Made by a program: the position numbers and the translations under genes. Positions 9,702 through 19,327 of a DNA stretch of 64,000 nt are shown piece after piece. How positions within the stretch are numbered: the stretch's first letter is position 1; the number at the start of each line of letters is the position of its first letter. The stretch spans positions 938,001 through 1,002,000 of the forward strand of contig NC_060200.1 of NCBI RefSeq assembly GCF_020623625.1, in the 5' to 3' direction. Under the pieces are notes generated by a model. It searched no databases. It was not told the DNA's origin and was given only the letters and a program-made list of their open reading frames with translations. The stretch comes from Saccharomycodes ludwigii (lineage: Eukaryota > Ascomycota > Saccharomycetes > Saccharomycodales > Saccharomycodaceae).

Positions 9702-10211
9702 TTTTATTCCTTTTAGTACAAAATTTTATTTATTATGTTATTTCTTTATATATTGCTGTATATCCAACTATAGTCGAATATTATTGGGGTAAATTAAAAT
9801 ACTTTTGTTCTGTAATATCAAAAAGAGACTCGGTATATTACTTACTTCATTAACAACATGAAAAAAGATAGAAAGGAAGGAGGAAATAGAGAAGAAGCTT
9901 ACATTGTATTTAAAGGCTTCCACAAATTTATTACGCATTGGACTACATAATATCTTGGTAATACGCACACCTCTATAGTCCGATTATGCGAATACTACTT
10001 TCCGAAGAAAGGGAAAAGAAAAAGAAAAAGAAAGAAAAAAAAAATATATATCTGAAGAAATCAAAACTAATGATAAAAATAAATCTTCATTAGATACCAT
10101 CTAAGTCCCAACGTATAAAATGAAAATAGTAAGTGCTAGTTTCCTCCCCCTTTTCTTCATTAATATTTAAATCCTACTTTATATTGCCACAACTTTTGAT
10201 ATTCATATAAA

Positions 10212-10250
<39 letters not shown>

Positions 10251-10258
10251 TAGAGATT
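9702..10258. other. Divergent promoter region, YOR283W orthologue / MRE11
   Basis: No gene was seen. Purine-rich tracts lie at about 10000-10040, and an A-run with few interruptions precedes the MRE11 ATG (10208-10250). A TATAAAA at 10114, about 140 bp upstream of MRE11, is a plausible TATA element. Confidence 0.55.
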
Positions 10259-12574
10259 ATGAATAAAGATGAAATTGAATCATTAGGTACTTATCCTGAT
10301 GAAAACACACTAAGAATATTGATCACAACAGATAATCATGTTGGTTATAATGAAACAGATCCTATAGTCGGCGATGATTCATGGAAAACTTTCGATGAAA
10401 TTTTAGCATTTGCTAAACGTTACAATGTAGATATGATTTTACAATCTGGTGATTTATTCCATGTAAACAAGCCTTCTAAAAAAGCCTTATATCATGTTAT
10501 GAAATCGCTGAGAGTAAATTGTTTCGGCGATAAACCTTGTGAATTAGAATTATTAAGCGACCCTTCATTAGTTTTTCTAGACGACCAATTTAATGATGTA
10601 AATTATGAAGACCCCAACTTAAACGTAGCAATTCCGCTTTTCAGTATTAGTGGGAACCATGATGATGCATCAGGGGAAGATTTGTTATGTGCAATGGATA
10701 TCTTACACGTTAGTGGACTAGTTAACCATTTTGGAAAAACTTACCAAAATGACAACATTGAATTAAACCCATTGTTATTTCAAAAGGGCGACACCAAAAT
10801 TGCTCTTTATGGTTTAAATTCCATAAGAGATGAGAGGTTATTTAGAACCTTCAAAGATGGACACGTGAAATTCAATGTTCCAACTTTAAGACAAGACGAA
10901 TGGTTTAATATTTTATGCGTCCATCAAAATCATACAGGCCACACAAATACTGCGTTTCTACCAGAACAATTTTTGCCTGATTTTTTAGATTTAGTAATAT
11001 GGGGCCATGAGCATGAATGTATCCCCAATTTTATACACAATCCAAGTAAGAATTTCGATGTTTTACAGCCAGGCTCATCAGTAGCAACGTCTCTGTGTGA
11101 TGCTGAATCAAAACCTAAATTTATTTTCATTTTAGAAATCAAACCAGATAAAACCACCAAATTGATACCTATCCCCTTGAAGACCACCAGACCATTTATT
11201 ATGCGAGATATTTCCTTAAATAATGTTCCGAATTTGAAACCAATGGATAAAGTTGGTATAAGTAAATTTCTAACTACAAAAGTTGAAGAGATGATTGCTG
11301 AAGCAAATGATGAAAGCAAAGAATATCTGTTGCAACAAGATTTAACTGAAGAGGAAATAAGTGAGAAACTGATACCATTACCCTTAATTAGATTAAGAGT
11401 TGATTATAGCCATAATTCAAGTGTTTCCTTTTTGGTGGAAAATCCAAGAAGATTTAGCAATAAATTTGTTGGGAAATTGGCTAATCCTAATAATGTTGTT
11501 CAATTTTATAAAAAAAAGAGAGAACAGATGGGCGGTAGATCAAAGATAAATAAGTCAAAGTCGGATTTGGACTTTGAAAATTTAGTTAACGGAACTGTAC
11601 CAGAAGATATTGGAATTGAGACTTTAGTCAATAGCCTATTAAACAATACTAAACTATCTCTTTTACCGGAAATTGGCATGCATGATGCAATTAAAAAGTT
11701 TGTTGATAAAGATGAAAAAAATGCTTTGAAATCATTTATTGAAACTGAAGTAGAAAATGAAGTCAAAGTTTTGAGCAAGAATAAGGATTTTTTACAAACA
11801 GATAATATAGACGATCTAAAAAAATTACTACGACAGGTTAAAGTAAGCATCCCTTCCACAAATATTAAGGCCTCCTCTGACACTATCTTAGACAAAAGCT
11901 TACCAACTGCATTGAAGGAAATGAATGGATCTGATATTCGCGATTCTATTATCACCAAAGGAAAGCAGATTGAGACTATCCACTTTGACGACGATAGAAA
12001 CAAGGGAGCAAAAACTAGACGTTCAATTACTGATGCCAACAGTCTTGTTGAAAATTGTGCTAGCAAGAAGGAAAATTTGCCATCTGGATCTTTGCTTTCA
12101 TCGTATACTGCCAATGATTTAGTATTGATGAGTTCAAATGACGCAGAAAATGAGGATTATATTTCATCTAAACCAAAACTCCTTCTCGAAGAAGATACTA
12201 CCATAAAAGAACATACTGTTACTAAAAAGGATGCTACTGGACTAATCGGTGCTGATATTTCAACGGCTCATATTACTGTTGATGATGACGAAGATTTGTT
12301 TTTGTATAGTGAAACAATGCCGTCAGCTGTAAACTCCCAAGACATTATACTCAGTGATGGAGATAATGATCTACACGCTACTAGATCAATTAACTTAAAA
12401 AATAAGAATATAATTACCAATAATACTACTTTAAAGACGGCAAATACGATTACCGCAAAAATTAGTAATAGTAGGAAGAAAAATATAAGGAACACTCAAA
12501 ATTCAAATATTCGAAGTTCACAAACACCAAAAACAGACATTTTACAGAGTTTATTAGCTAAGAGACGTAAATAG
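10259..12574 (+). CDS. MRE11: DNA double-strand break repair nuclease Mre11
   Basis: Nuclease subunit of the Mre11-Rad50-Xrs2 complex, which processes DNA ends in repair, meiosis and telomere maintenance. It has 771 residues (yeast 692). The N-terminal calcineurin-like phosphoesterase domain has all the metal-binding motifs in order: DNHVG (about residue 26), GDLFH (about 65), GNHDD (about 132), the histidine in CVHQNHTGH (about 222) and WGHEHEC (about 251). A capping/DNA-binding domain follows. The C-terminal 250 residues are long, polar and poorly conserved, ending in a basic tail (LLAKRRK). The start is the ATG at 10259. The gene corresponds to YMR224C and lies between genes from the YOR28x series. 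Confidence 0.96.
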   Translation: MNKDEIESLGTYPDENTLRILITTDNHVGYNETDPIVGDDSWKTFDEILAFAKRYNVDMILQSGDLFHVNKPSKKALYHVMKSLRVNCFGDKPCELELLSDPSLVFLDDQFNDVNYEDPNLNVAIPLFSISGNHDDASGEDLLCAMDILHVSGLVNHFGKTYQNDNIELNPLLFQKGDTKIALYGLNSIRDERLFRTFKDGHVKFNVPTLRQDEWFNILCVHQNHTGHTNTAFLPEQFLPDFLDLVIWGHEHECIPNFIHNPSKNFDVLQPGSSVATSLCDAESKPKFIFILEIKPDKTTKLIPIPLKTTRPFIMRDISLNNVPNLKPMDKVGISKFLTTKVEEMIAEANDESKEYLLQQDLTEEEISEKLIPLPLIRLRVDYSHNSSVSFLVENPRRFSNKFVGKLANPNNVVQFYKKKREQMGGRSKINKSKSDLDFENLVNGTVPEDIGIETLVNSLLNNTKLSLLPEIGMHDAIKKFVDKDEKNALKSFIETEVENEVKVLSKNKDFLQTDNIDDLKKLLRQVKVSIPSTNIKASSDTILDKSLPTALKEMNGSDIRDSIITKGKQIETIHFDDDRNKGAKTRRSITDANSLVENCASKKENLPSGSLLSSYTANDLVLMSSNDAENEDYISSKPKLLLEEDTTIKEHTVTKKDATGLIGADISTAHITVDDDEDLFLYSETMPSAVNSQDIILSDGDNDLHATRSINLKNKNIITNNTTLKTANTITAKISNSRKKNIRNTQNSNIRSSQTPKTDILQSLLAKRRK

Positions 12575-12880
12575 ATGATTTAGTTTGTCTAGTATTAGAT
12601 ACTATTTTGTAGCATACATAGATGTCTTTTTTTTTTTTTTTTTTCTTTTTTAACTGAATTATTATATATTGCTCCTATATAGATGTATATTTTCTTTGCC
12701 ATCAAAAAAAAAAGGAAGATATTTTGAACCAATTCTGTATATATGTGCAGAAAATCAAATTTTTAAGAAACGTCAAAAAAAAATTTTTAATGTTAAGTTA
12801 TTAATCAACCTTTTAATATTTAGTAGAAATCAGAAAAAAAGAAAAAAAGGAGGTGGAACAGAATAGCTAATACAATCAAA
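12575..12880. other. Intergenic region between MRE11 and PLP2
   Basis: No gene was seen. There is a T-run at about 12627-12644 and a purine-rich leader just before the PLP2 ATG. Confidence 0.6.
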
Positions 12881-13684
12881 ATGCAAAACGCTAACAATGA
12901 ACCCATGTTTCAAGTCACTGTTGATGAAGCAGAAGATACTGAATGGAATGATATTTTAAGGGCAAAGGGTATTATACCAGAAAGAGAACCTTCACCAACC
13001 CAACAATTAGAAGAGGCCTTGGAGGAGGCCTTAAAAAAACAACATGAGAATAGACTAGAAGATAAAGATTTAAGTGATTTGGAGGCACTTGAAGATGATG
13101 AAGATGAAGATTTTTTAAATTTTTATAAACAAAAAAGAATTGCCCAACTAAAAAAAATGCAAGAGAAATCCAAATTTGGGGAAGTTTTCCATATAAACAA
13201 GCCTGAATATAACGATGAAATTACTTTGGCCAGTAGCAAAGACGAAAGTTTGTACGTTTTGGTTCATTTATCATTAACCAGCAAGTTACAAAGTAGACTA
13301 TTAAGTAATATTTTTGAAATTGCCAGTAAAAAGTATCCTGAATTAAAGTTTGTCGAGATCTCGGCTAATAGAGCAATTGAAAATTATCCTGAATCTAACT
13401 GTCCAACCTTATTAATATATCATAAAGGCGATGTTATCAAGAACCTAGTAACGCTATTAGAATTAGGGGGAAATGACACACGTTTAGAAGATTTTGAAAG
13501 TTTAATGGTTAAAGTTGGTTGTGTAGATGAAAAGGATCCTAGATTGCTTATTAACCAAGAAGATGATGAACGAAGAGAAGAAAAACATTTGAAATTTGCT
13601 AATAAAAAAGTTATAAGGTCAGGTAATAATAGTAAATTAAATCTAGGTATTGGAAAAGATGATGAGGATGATTTTTTTGATTAA
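12881..13684 (+). CDS. PLP2: Phosducin-like protein Plp2
   Basis: A 267-residue phosducin-like co-chaperone. In yeast, Plp2 is essential and works with the CCT chaperonin in folding actin and tubulin. The N-terminal helical part holds the family signature DTEWNDILRAKGIIP (about residues 19-33), followed by an acidic helix (DLEALEDDEDEDFL). A thioredoxin-like domain without a CXXC redox pair occupies about residues 110-220, and the C-terminus is acidic (DDEDDFFD). The start is the ATG at 12881. Its client chaperonin subunit CCT5 is also in this window, but that is not an operon-like link. Confidence 0.94.
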   Translation: MQNANNEPMFQVTVDEAEDTEWNDILRAKGIIPEREPSPTQQLEEALEEALKKQHENRLEDKDLSDLEALEDDEDEDFLNFYKQKRIAQLKKMQEKSKFGEVFHINKPEYNDEITLASSKDESLYVLVHLSLTSKLQSRLLSNIFEIASKKYPELKFVEISANRAIENYPESNCPTLLIYHKGDVIKNLVTLLELGGNDTRLEDFESLMVKVGCVDEKDPRLLINQEDDERREEKHLKFANKKVIRSGNNSKLNLGIGKDDEDDFFD

Positions 13685-13859
13685 TTTTTAGTCTTTCTAA
13701 GATAAAGATGCACAGATTTATATATGTATACATTCTCTAAGAATAGGTATATATAAAAAATGTATATAACAACTCTTCCCCACCCCTTCCTTTTCTGTTT
13801 TATGGTTTTCCCCAATCCCCATATACACTTTTTCCTGGCTGTTATTGGTATATGTACCA

Positions 13860-15368
13860 TTAGCCAAAGTTTTTAATGCAGTAAAATAATAAATATGCTC
13901 TTTCTTTCAAAACATCACTTTGCGACACTTTTTGAATCATATTATCATTAAACTTATACCATTCCATGTTTTGAACCTTACAGAATGAAACATAATGCCC
14001 AGTGTCTACGGAGCCATCATGGCTAATCACGGAAAATAGTTCATATATGATGTTTATTTTATTGTTATTATTCTTGTTACCGAGAATGGAATTAACTTCA
14101 CAGAAATCTTTTAAATTTAGATAGGCGGGAAATTCTATAAAATTATTCAATTTTTCACTTTTCCCATTTACCGTGTGTCTAAACCTTTTGAATTGAATAA
14201 CTAAAACTGGAGGTATTTTCATTAGAGTAAATTTTCTGCTGACACTGGTACTAGTTTTAGAACAATTATTACAGTTGAATTGGTAATCTTTTAATATTTC
14301 CTTTTTATGGAAGCTCTCTAAACATTGATACAAAGTAGTTTTATTTTCTGATATGTCTAAGGATAAATCCATATAAGGATCGATTGTAACCTGATCATTT
14401 GAACAATGTGGACATTTAATAATGCTTTTTAAAAATCCCTGGAAAGTTCTATGGGAAACACAATCACAAATGTGCCTTTGAAAACTCTTAGAAGAGTTAT
14501 TGTATTTGTGATTATTTCCATAATGTTTTGTGTAATCGTTGTGTAATTGGTTTAACAAGAACTGCCAAAACTCGTGAGCGTCTTGTTGTGTATAACCTGT
14601 AAAATTGTTGTTAACTTTCCAAGCACATTGTAAAAATTTTACAAACGAATGGTCTATATTTTTGTTTTGTAATTTCGAATCCAAAGAGTTAAGCTCCTTG
14701 TATTCCCCCAAGGATCCCACTGTCATAGTATAACCATATATGTCGTTTATTATATCGTACAATGTGCAAGACATACAGGACGAAGAATCAACCTTTTCAA
14801 CTTTTACATTGGAACCTGAGGTTATCGACTGATGACTGGCGCATATATGTGATTGATCCATAAAATATTTTACAATATAAGGGTTATGTGATATAGACTG
14901 AATAACACTGCTCATAAAACAAGTTGAACCCATGTTATGAATCCCACTTAATCCAGTGAACAATTCATAATTGGTTGGTTCAAATGACTTTTCTAATATT
15001 AAATCCCAGTCTTTTAGTTGGTCTACATGTGATACAAACTCATTATCCATAACATAGGTATTACATCTAAAACAATATAATGCTCCGTTTAAAGAATTGA
15101 CACCTAAAAAATGTTTACTTTTAAGATAATGATTCATGAAGTGATTGTAGTTCCAACAACCAACGAAGGAGCATTGTAAACATAAAAACGATTTCCCTGG
15201 CGGTATTACTTGGCAGTCCAAGCAAGTAAATGCAAATGTATACTGATAACTTTTTAACTCAGGAGTATTTGAGTTTAAAAGGACATTTTTAATTTTGGAA
15301 TAATTTTTTAAAACATTTGCTTTTAATTGTGGTTTAGTAAAAACTTGGTCTAAATGATTGCAGGTCAT
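13860..15368 (-). CDS. UBP8: SAGA deubiquitinase Ubp8
   Basis: Ubiquitin-specific protease of the SAGA deubiquitination module, acting on monoubiquitinated histone H2B. It has 502 residues (yeast 471). An N-terminal ZnF-UBP finger (paired Cys/His between about residues 3 and 110, including CLDCQ, CLQC, GCWNYNH and CFRC) tethers the enzyme. The peptidase C19 domain has the Cys box (NMGSTCFMSS, catalytic Cys near 150), the QQDAHEFW block, a structural Cys4 zinc site (CPHC and CNNC) and the His box DTGHYVSFC. The chosen start is the first ATG (15366-15368). The frame remains open 30 bp upstream, but only from a TTG. Confidence 0.95.
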   Translation of the reverse strand: MTCNHLDQVFTKPQLKANVLKNYSKIKNVLLNSNTPELKSYQYTFAFTCLDCQVIPPGKSFLCLQCSFVGCWNYNHFMNHYLKSKHFLGVNSLNGALYCFRCNTYVMDNEFVSHVDQLKDWDLILEKSFEPTNYELFTGLSGIHNMGSTCFMSSVIQSISHNPYIVKYFMDQSHICASHQSITSGSNVKVEKVDSSSCMSCTLYDIINDIYGYTMTVGSLGEYKELNSLDSKLQNKNIDHSFVKFLQCAWKVNNNFTGYTQQDAHEFWQFLLNQLHNDYTKHYGNNHKYNNSSKSFQRHICDCVSHRTFQGFLKSIIKCPHCSNDQVTIDPYMDLSLDISENKTTLYQCLESFHKKEILKDYQFNCNNCSKTSTSVSRKFTLMKIPPVLVIQFKRFRHTVNGKSEKLNNFIEFPAYLNLKDFCEVNSILGNKNNNNKINIIYELFSVISHDGSVDTGHYVSFCKVQNMEWYKFNDNMIQKVSQSDVLKERAYLLFYCIKNFG

Positions 15369-15856
15369 ACTTTTATTTTTATTGTTGATTGATTTCAATA
15401 TGTTTTTTATTTTATTTTATTTTATTTTATTTTATTTTTTTTCAGTTAATAATTGCCATATAAGTTTAGTCTAGTAAATAAAAGCAGGAACGAGAACGGG
15501 TAGTGAAAAGTTGAAATGCGATATATGATACGCTATAAAAATGAGTATAGAAAAATGGCTTGTCCAAAATTACTAAAACATCAGGAGAAATATAAATACA
15601 GAGGAAAAAAGAAAAGAAAAGAAAAGAGAGAAAAAAAAATAAAGAATAAAGGAAAAAGCATAATTTGGGTTATTACTTGGATTTAATTATATATATTATA
15701 TATATATACATTTTTTTTTTTTTTTTTGAGACAAATATCCACAAGATCTATTAAATACAACAGAAGTAAATATTACCAAGCTCAATAAAATTAAAAGATA
15801 TCTTAAAGTCTTACACATAATTCCACACTCACTACAACAACAAATCCATTTTAAAG
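15369..15856. other. Divergent promoter region, UBP8 / FSH3
   Basis: No gene was seen. It contains a short (TTTTA)n array (15405-15434), purine-rich sequence (15600-15655), a TA-rich stretch (15690-15711) and a T-run (15713-15727). Confidence 0.6.
15405..15434. repeat. (TTTTA)6 pentanucleotide array upstream of UBP8
   Basis: Six perfect TTTTA units begin 37 bp upstream of the UBP8 ATG. Unit, orientation and distance from the start codon match the longer array upstream of the second dehydrogenase copy. Confidence 0.95.
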
Positions 15857-16681
15857 ATGTCAACTGTATCCAATTCTACAATTGCTCCAAAAAAGAAAAA
15901 AATTTTAATGCTACATGGACATGCTCAAAGTGATAAAGTTTTTTCATCTAAAACAGGTGGATTAAGGAAAACTTTAAATAAATTGGGTTATGAATTATAT
16001 TATCCATGTGCACCAACTGAAATCGTTCCATGTGATTTCCCAGAAAATTTGGACATTGCTTCTACTTTTAATACTACCTCGGGTACTAATATGTATACTT
16101 GGCTACTCAGAGATCCAATAACACAATACGAACAAATTCCAGAGATCACAAAAGACTATTTATATAATTACATTTTGGAAAACGGCCCTTTTCATGGTAT
16201 AATTGGTTTCAGTCAAGGTTCAGGATATGGTGGCTTACTAAGTACTAATATAAACGAATTATTAAACTTGACTGAACTAGAGCAATCACCTTTAAACTTT
16301 TTCGTAAATTTTAGTGGATATCGAATGAAAACACCTGAGTTACAAAAGTATTATTCCAATGATATTCTAAATATCCCTTCATTACATGTCTTGGGTGAGT
16401 TAGATAGTGTTGTTGAAGAAAGTCGTGTCATGTCATTATATGATGCTTGTCCAGAAGATAAAAGAACTTTGCTAAAACACCCAGGCGGTCATTTTGTTCC
16501 TAATTCTAAATCCTTTGTTACTAAAGTGGCTAATTGGTTACAAGTTGTTGATGGTGGAATATCCGAACAACAAAAGGAAATTATTAATAAAGATGAAACT
16601 TCAACAAGCAATGAAACTTCAAATAAACCCATGCTAGACGATGATTTATTAGATATCATCGATGGTCTCGGTAAGATTTAA
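15857..16681 (+). CDS. FSH3: Family of serine hydrolases protein Fsh3
   Basis: A 274-residue alpha/beta-hydrolase of the FSH family of putative serine hydrolases, whose substrates are unknown. The nucleophile elbow is GFSQG (Ser near residue 123). The acid residue lies in LHVLGELDSVVEESR and the catalytic histidine in PGGHFVPNSK. The C-terminus DDDLLDIIDGLGKI is shared with S. cerevisiae Fsh3 (YOR280C). By position the locus is also the counterpart of FSH2 (YMR222C), so this single gene probably stands for both WGD descendants. The start is the ATG at 15857. Confidence 0.92.
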   Translation: MSTVSNSTIAPKKKKILMLHGHAQSDKVFSSKTGGLRKTLNKLGYELYYPCAPTEIVPCDFPENLDIASTFNTTSGTNMYTWLLRDPITQYEQIPEITKDYLYNYILENGPFHGIIGFSQGSGYGGLLSTNINELLNLTELEQSPLNFFVNFSGYRMKTPELQKYYSNDILNIPSLHVLGELDSVVEESRVMSLYDACPEDKRTLLKHPGGHFVPNSKSFVTKVANWLQVVDGGISEQQKEIINKDETSTSNETSNKPMLDDDLLDIIDGLGKI

Positions 16682-16775
16682 ATATTTCAGTATGTTTATC
16701 AAAGCTTTATTTGTATAACCGATTTTTTTTTTTATTTTTTTTTTATTGTTGCTATCTAAGATATAAAAAGTTTTT

Positions 16776-16874
16776 AATGGATGATCTCGTATATGGCGAG
16801 AATTTCGGAATTATCCGAAGTCCATTTTCACAATATTTCACGGTTATCGATTAAGTGACGTACCACTTGATAAC
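16776..16874. other. Cluster of inverted repeats, possible structured RNA
   Basis: AATGGA (16776-16781) can pair with TCCATT (16821-16826), enclosing two hairpins: TCTCG/CGAGA (16785-16789 with 16797-16801) and TTCGG/CCGAA (16804-16808 with 16815-16819). This gives a compact three-way junction. A further hairpin follows: GTTATC plus AAGTG pairing with CACTT plus GATAAC (16843-16874, with a 4-nt bulge). The transcribed strand is unknown and no RNA family was recognised. Confidence 0.35.
16804..16819. promoter_or_regulatory. Candidate Ppr1-type Zn2Cys6 activator site
   Basis: TTCGG-N6-CCGAA matches the published recognition sequence of the yeast pyrimidine-pathway activator Ppr1. It lies 123 bp past FSH3 and about 820 bp upstream of FMP42. 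No pyrimidine gene is nearby. The same palindrome is one hairpin of the three-way junction above. Confidence 0.35.
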
Positions 16875-17598
16875 ATATAATGTTGTTGTATTATAATTCG
16901 TTAAGTAATCACCTCAATTAGTTCCCTTTAGTTTGTTGTGAAATTGAAAAAGATTAAAAACAATTATTAATTAACAGGAACAACTCCAATTGAAGCCCAT
17001 TGTTTTTGTCCTATCTTAACTAACAAACTTTTATATAGAAGATACGTGCATGGTTGCCGATTTATCTATCTATATATATATATATATATATATTTCTTAT
17101 CTTATTATTATTTATTTTAAAGTGAAAATAAATAATATTGTTGATAAAAATACGAACTTTTTTTTCTTATGCAATTTCATTAGCTTTATCATTTCACTGA
17201 CAATCAATATAAAAAAAAAAAATGATGTTATGAAATAAATTATTGCTTTTCATTCCTTAAACAGAAATTGTCATCTGGTATATTTTATATAAATGCAGAT
17301 AGACTTTTGGGATTCTGTTATTATTATTACTAATTTTCTCTTTTTTTTCCTTTTCCTTTAGAAAAAAACTTTTTTTTTTTCTAACTTTTTTCCCATTGTT
17401 TTTACTCTTTTATTTTTCCATTTTCCCTTTTTTTTTTCTTTCTTTTTTCTAATTCACCTTATATCCCTTTTCTTGTGAACACTCATAACACTTGTGTAAA
17501 ATACAAAAGCCTAAACCATTTAATTAGAACATTTGAGAAGAGAATCTTTTTTATTCAAAAAATAACTCCCTTTTCCAGCAACATAACATTAAAAGACC

Positions 17599-17632
<34 letters not shown>

Positions 17633-17642
17633 AAATCTCGCG

Positions 17643-19238
17643 ATGAAGAAACCTAGTTTACCAGTTATTCAAATTGTATGTGCTGTAACATGGTGTCTAT
17701 TCGCAGCAGGCCCTATTTTCGGCTTTGCTGCCTTAAAGCCCATTTTAGTAAGTGAAGGTGTTTATTCAGACTTGTGTAAAACAAATTCTACCATTAGTCT
17801 AAATAATGATTACGCTATTACCAAGAATATGTTTACTTCGGGAAAATTTATTCCTGAAAAACCGTGCATTACTCAAGATTTAAAATTGAATATGATCTTC
17901 ACCATTGGGGCGGTAGTAACCAACCTATGTTCCCTTGCAGTCGGCTTTGTTTTAGATCATGCTGGTCCAAGAATCTGTGGGTATGTTGGTGTATGTTTCC
18001 TTACTATCGGTTCATTTATCCTTCAATTTTCTAAAAAAATACAATTATTTGACCCTTATTTGACTGGTTATATTGGATTAGCCATTGGTGGACCATTTGT
18101 TTTTATTTCCACTTTTCAATTGGCCAATAGTATCCCTAAACATAGTGGGAGCATTTTGGCTTTGATAACCGGTTCATTTGATACGTCAAGTGCCTTATTT
18201 TTATTTTACAGATTATATTATCAAAATGTTAATCCTAATTGTGGTTTAAAGACTTTTTTTAGTTGGTATTTACTCGTTCCAACATTCATTTTATTGTGTC
18301 AACTTTTTATTATGCCCAAGGATTCCTATAAAACAATTGGTAATATCCATAAATTGGAAATTGAAGGTTTAAATGAAAGCGGGTTTATTCCACAGGAGGT
18401 CATCGACACTACTCAAGATGGGGATGAAAGGGCATCCTTAATCCGTGCTAATTCTCAAGGATTGGATCCTGTTAAATCTACACATAGTGGCCGCAGAAAA
18501 TCTGTTGTTGAATTAGCCGTTGAAAACAAATTGAAATCAAAGACTAATGGCATTTTTGGTGTTCTACATAACTATACTGCTATGCAGCAATTAAAAACTC
18601 CATGGTATTTCTTAATGCAAGGTTTTACCATTATTTGCATGTTAAGAATTAACTATTTTGTTGCTACAATTAGATCACAGGAAGAATTTTTGCTAGGAAG
18701 TTATGAAGAAGCCTTAAGATTGAATGGTATTTTTGATGTAGCTTTGCCATTGGGTGGTGTAATTGCCATTCCATTTATTGGTATCATATTAGATCATATG
18801 GCTACTTTGTCTGTTTTAGTTCTAGTAACCTGTATTTCTGTAATCATTGGTATTTTGGGATTGATCCCACATTCCTTCACTGCTAATTTAATTGGTATTT
18901 TAATTCTAGTTGCTTATAGACCATTCTATTACACCGTTGTTTCTGATTACTGTGCGAAGGTTTTCGGGTTTGAAACTTTTGGTACTGTTTATGGTTTATT
19001 AATGACAATAGCTGGTTTGTTAAACCTATTACAAAGTGTCTTTGATAGATGGACCCACTCTGTATTTAAGATGAACCCAACCCCGATCAATAGTATTTTA
19101 GTTTTGATAACTATATTGTTTGGTGGCTCATTATTTTTTTACATTAAGTTGCAATTGAAGAAAATTAGCCAGGATAATGAAGCATCTCCAAGTAGCAGTA
19201 CTCATGGCTTATCAGAAACAACATACGGTTCTGTATGA
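17643..19238 (+). CDS. FMP42: Major facilitator superfamily transporter, Fmp42 orthologue
   Basis: Multi-pass membrane transporter of the major facilitator superfamily, 531 residues (yeast YMR221C/Fmp42 about 504). Yeast Fmp42 was found in mitochondrial or vacuolar fractions and its substrate is unknown. About twelve hydrophobic segments are visible: the first lies at about residues 8-30 (IQIVCAVTWCLFAAGPIFGF), and a polar central loop at about 225-300 separates the two six-helix halves. The chosen start is the ATG at 17643. The frame stays open back to a GTG at 17475, but that extension is mostly the lysine-coding A-tract and has no ATG. It is convergent with STE6, with an 89-bp gap. Confidence 0.88.
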   Translation: MKKPSLPVIQIVCAVTWCLFAAGPIFGFAALKPILVSEGVYSDLCKTNSTISLNNDYAITKNMFTSGKFIPEKPCITQDLKLNMIFTIGAVVTNLCSLAVGFVLDHAGPRICGYVGVCFLTIGSFILQFSKKIQLFDPYLTGYIGLAIGGPFVFISTFQLANSIPKHSGSILALITGSFDTSSALFLFYRLYYQNVNPNCGLKTFFSWYLLVPTFILLCQLFIMPKDSYKTIGNIHKLEIEGLNESGFIPQEVIDTTQDGDERASLIRANSQGLDPVKSTHSGRRKSVVELAVENKLKSKTNGIFGVLHNYTAMQQLKTPWYFLMQGFTIICMLRINYFVATIRSQEEFLLGSYEEALRLNGIFDVALPLGGVIAIPFIGIILDHMATLSVLVLVTCISVIIGILGLIPHSFTANLIGILILVAYRPFYYTVVSDYCAKVFGFETFGTVYGLLMTIAGLLNLLQSVFDRWTHSVFKMNPTPINSILVLITILFGGSLFFYIKLQLKKISQDNEASPSSSTHGLSETTYGSV

Positions 19239-19327
19239 AAATAAAATTTTTTTCATTATGCCTGCATATTTAGGATTGTATTTTAATTTATTAATATATG
19301 TATCTATGTATATACGCTATTTTTATT

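Larger units (their letters stand above)
16682..17642. other. Long intergenic region between FSH3 and FMP42
   Basis: No protein gene was seen in 961 bp. From 16776 to 16874 there is a cluster of inverted repeats, listed separately. A (TA)n run covers about 17071-17092, pyrimidine-rich sequence covers about 17330-17460, and an A27-type run with no interruption ends just before the FMP42 start. Confidence 0.6.

Noticed and set aside
16776-16826. Hammerhead-like ribozyme
   Set aside because: The three-way junction topology and a GATGA segment before the second stem recall a hammerhead, but the required CUGAUGA core is incomplete and the GAAA strand is missing.
17475-17642. N-terminal extension of FMP42
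   Set aside because: The frame is open but begins at GTG and runs through a lysine-coding A-tract. The first ATG at 17643 gives the conserved transporter N-terminus.
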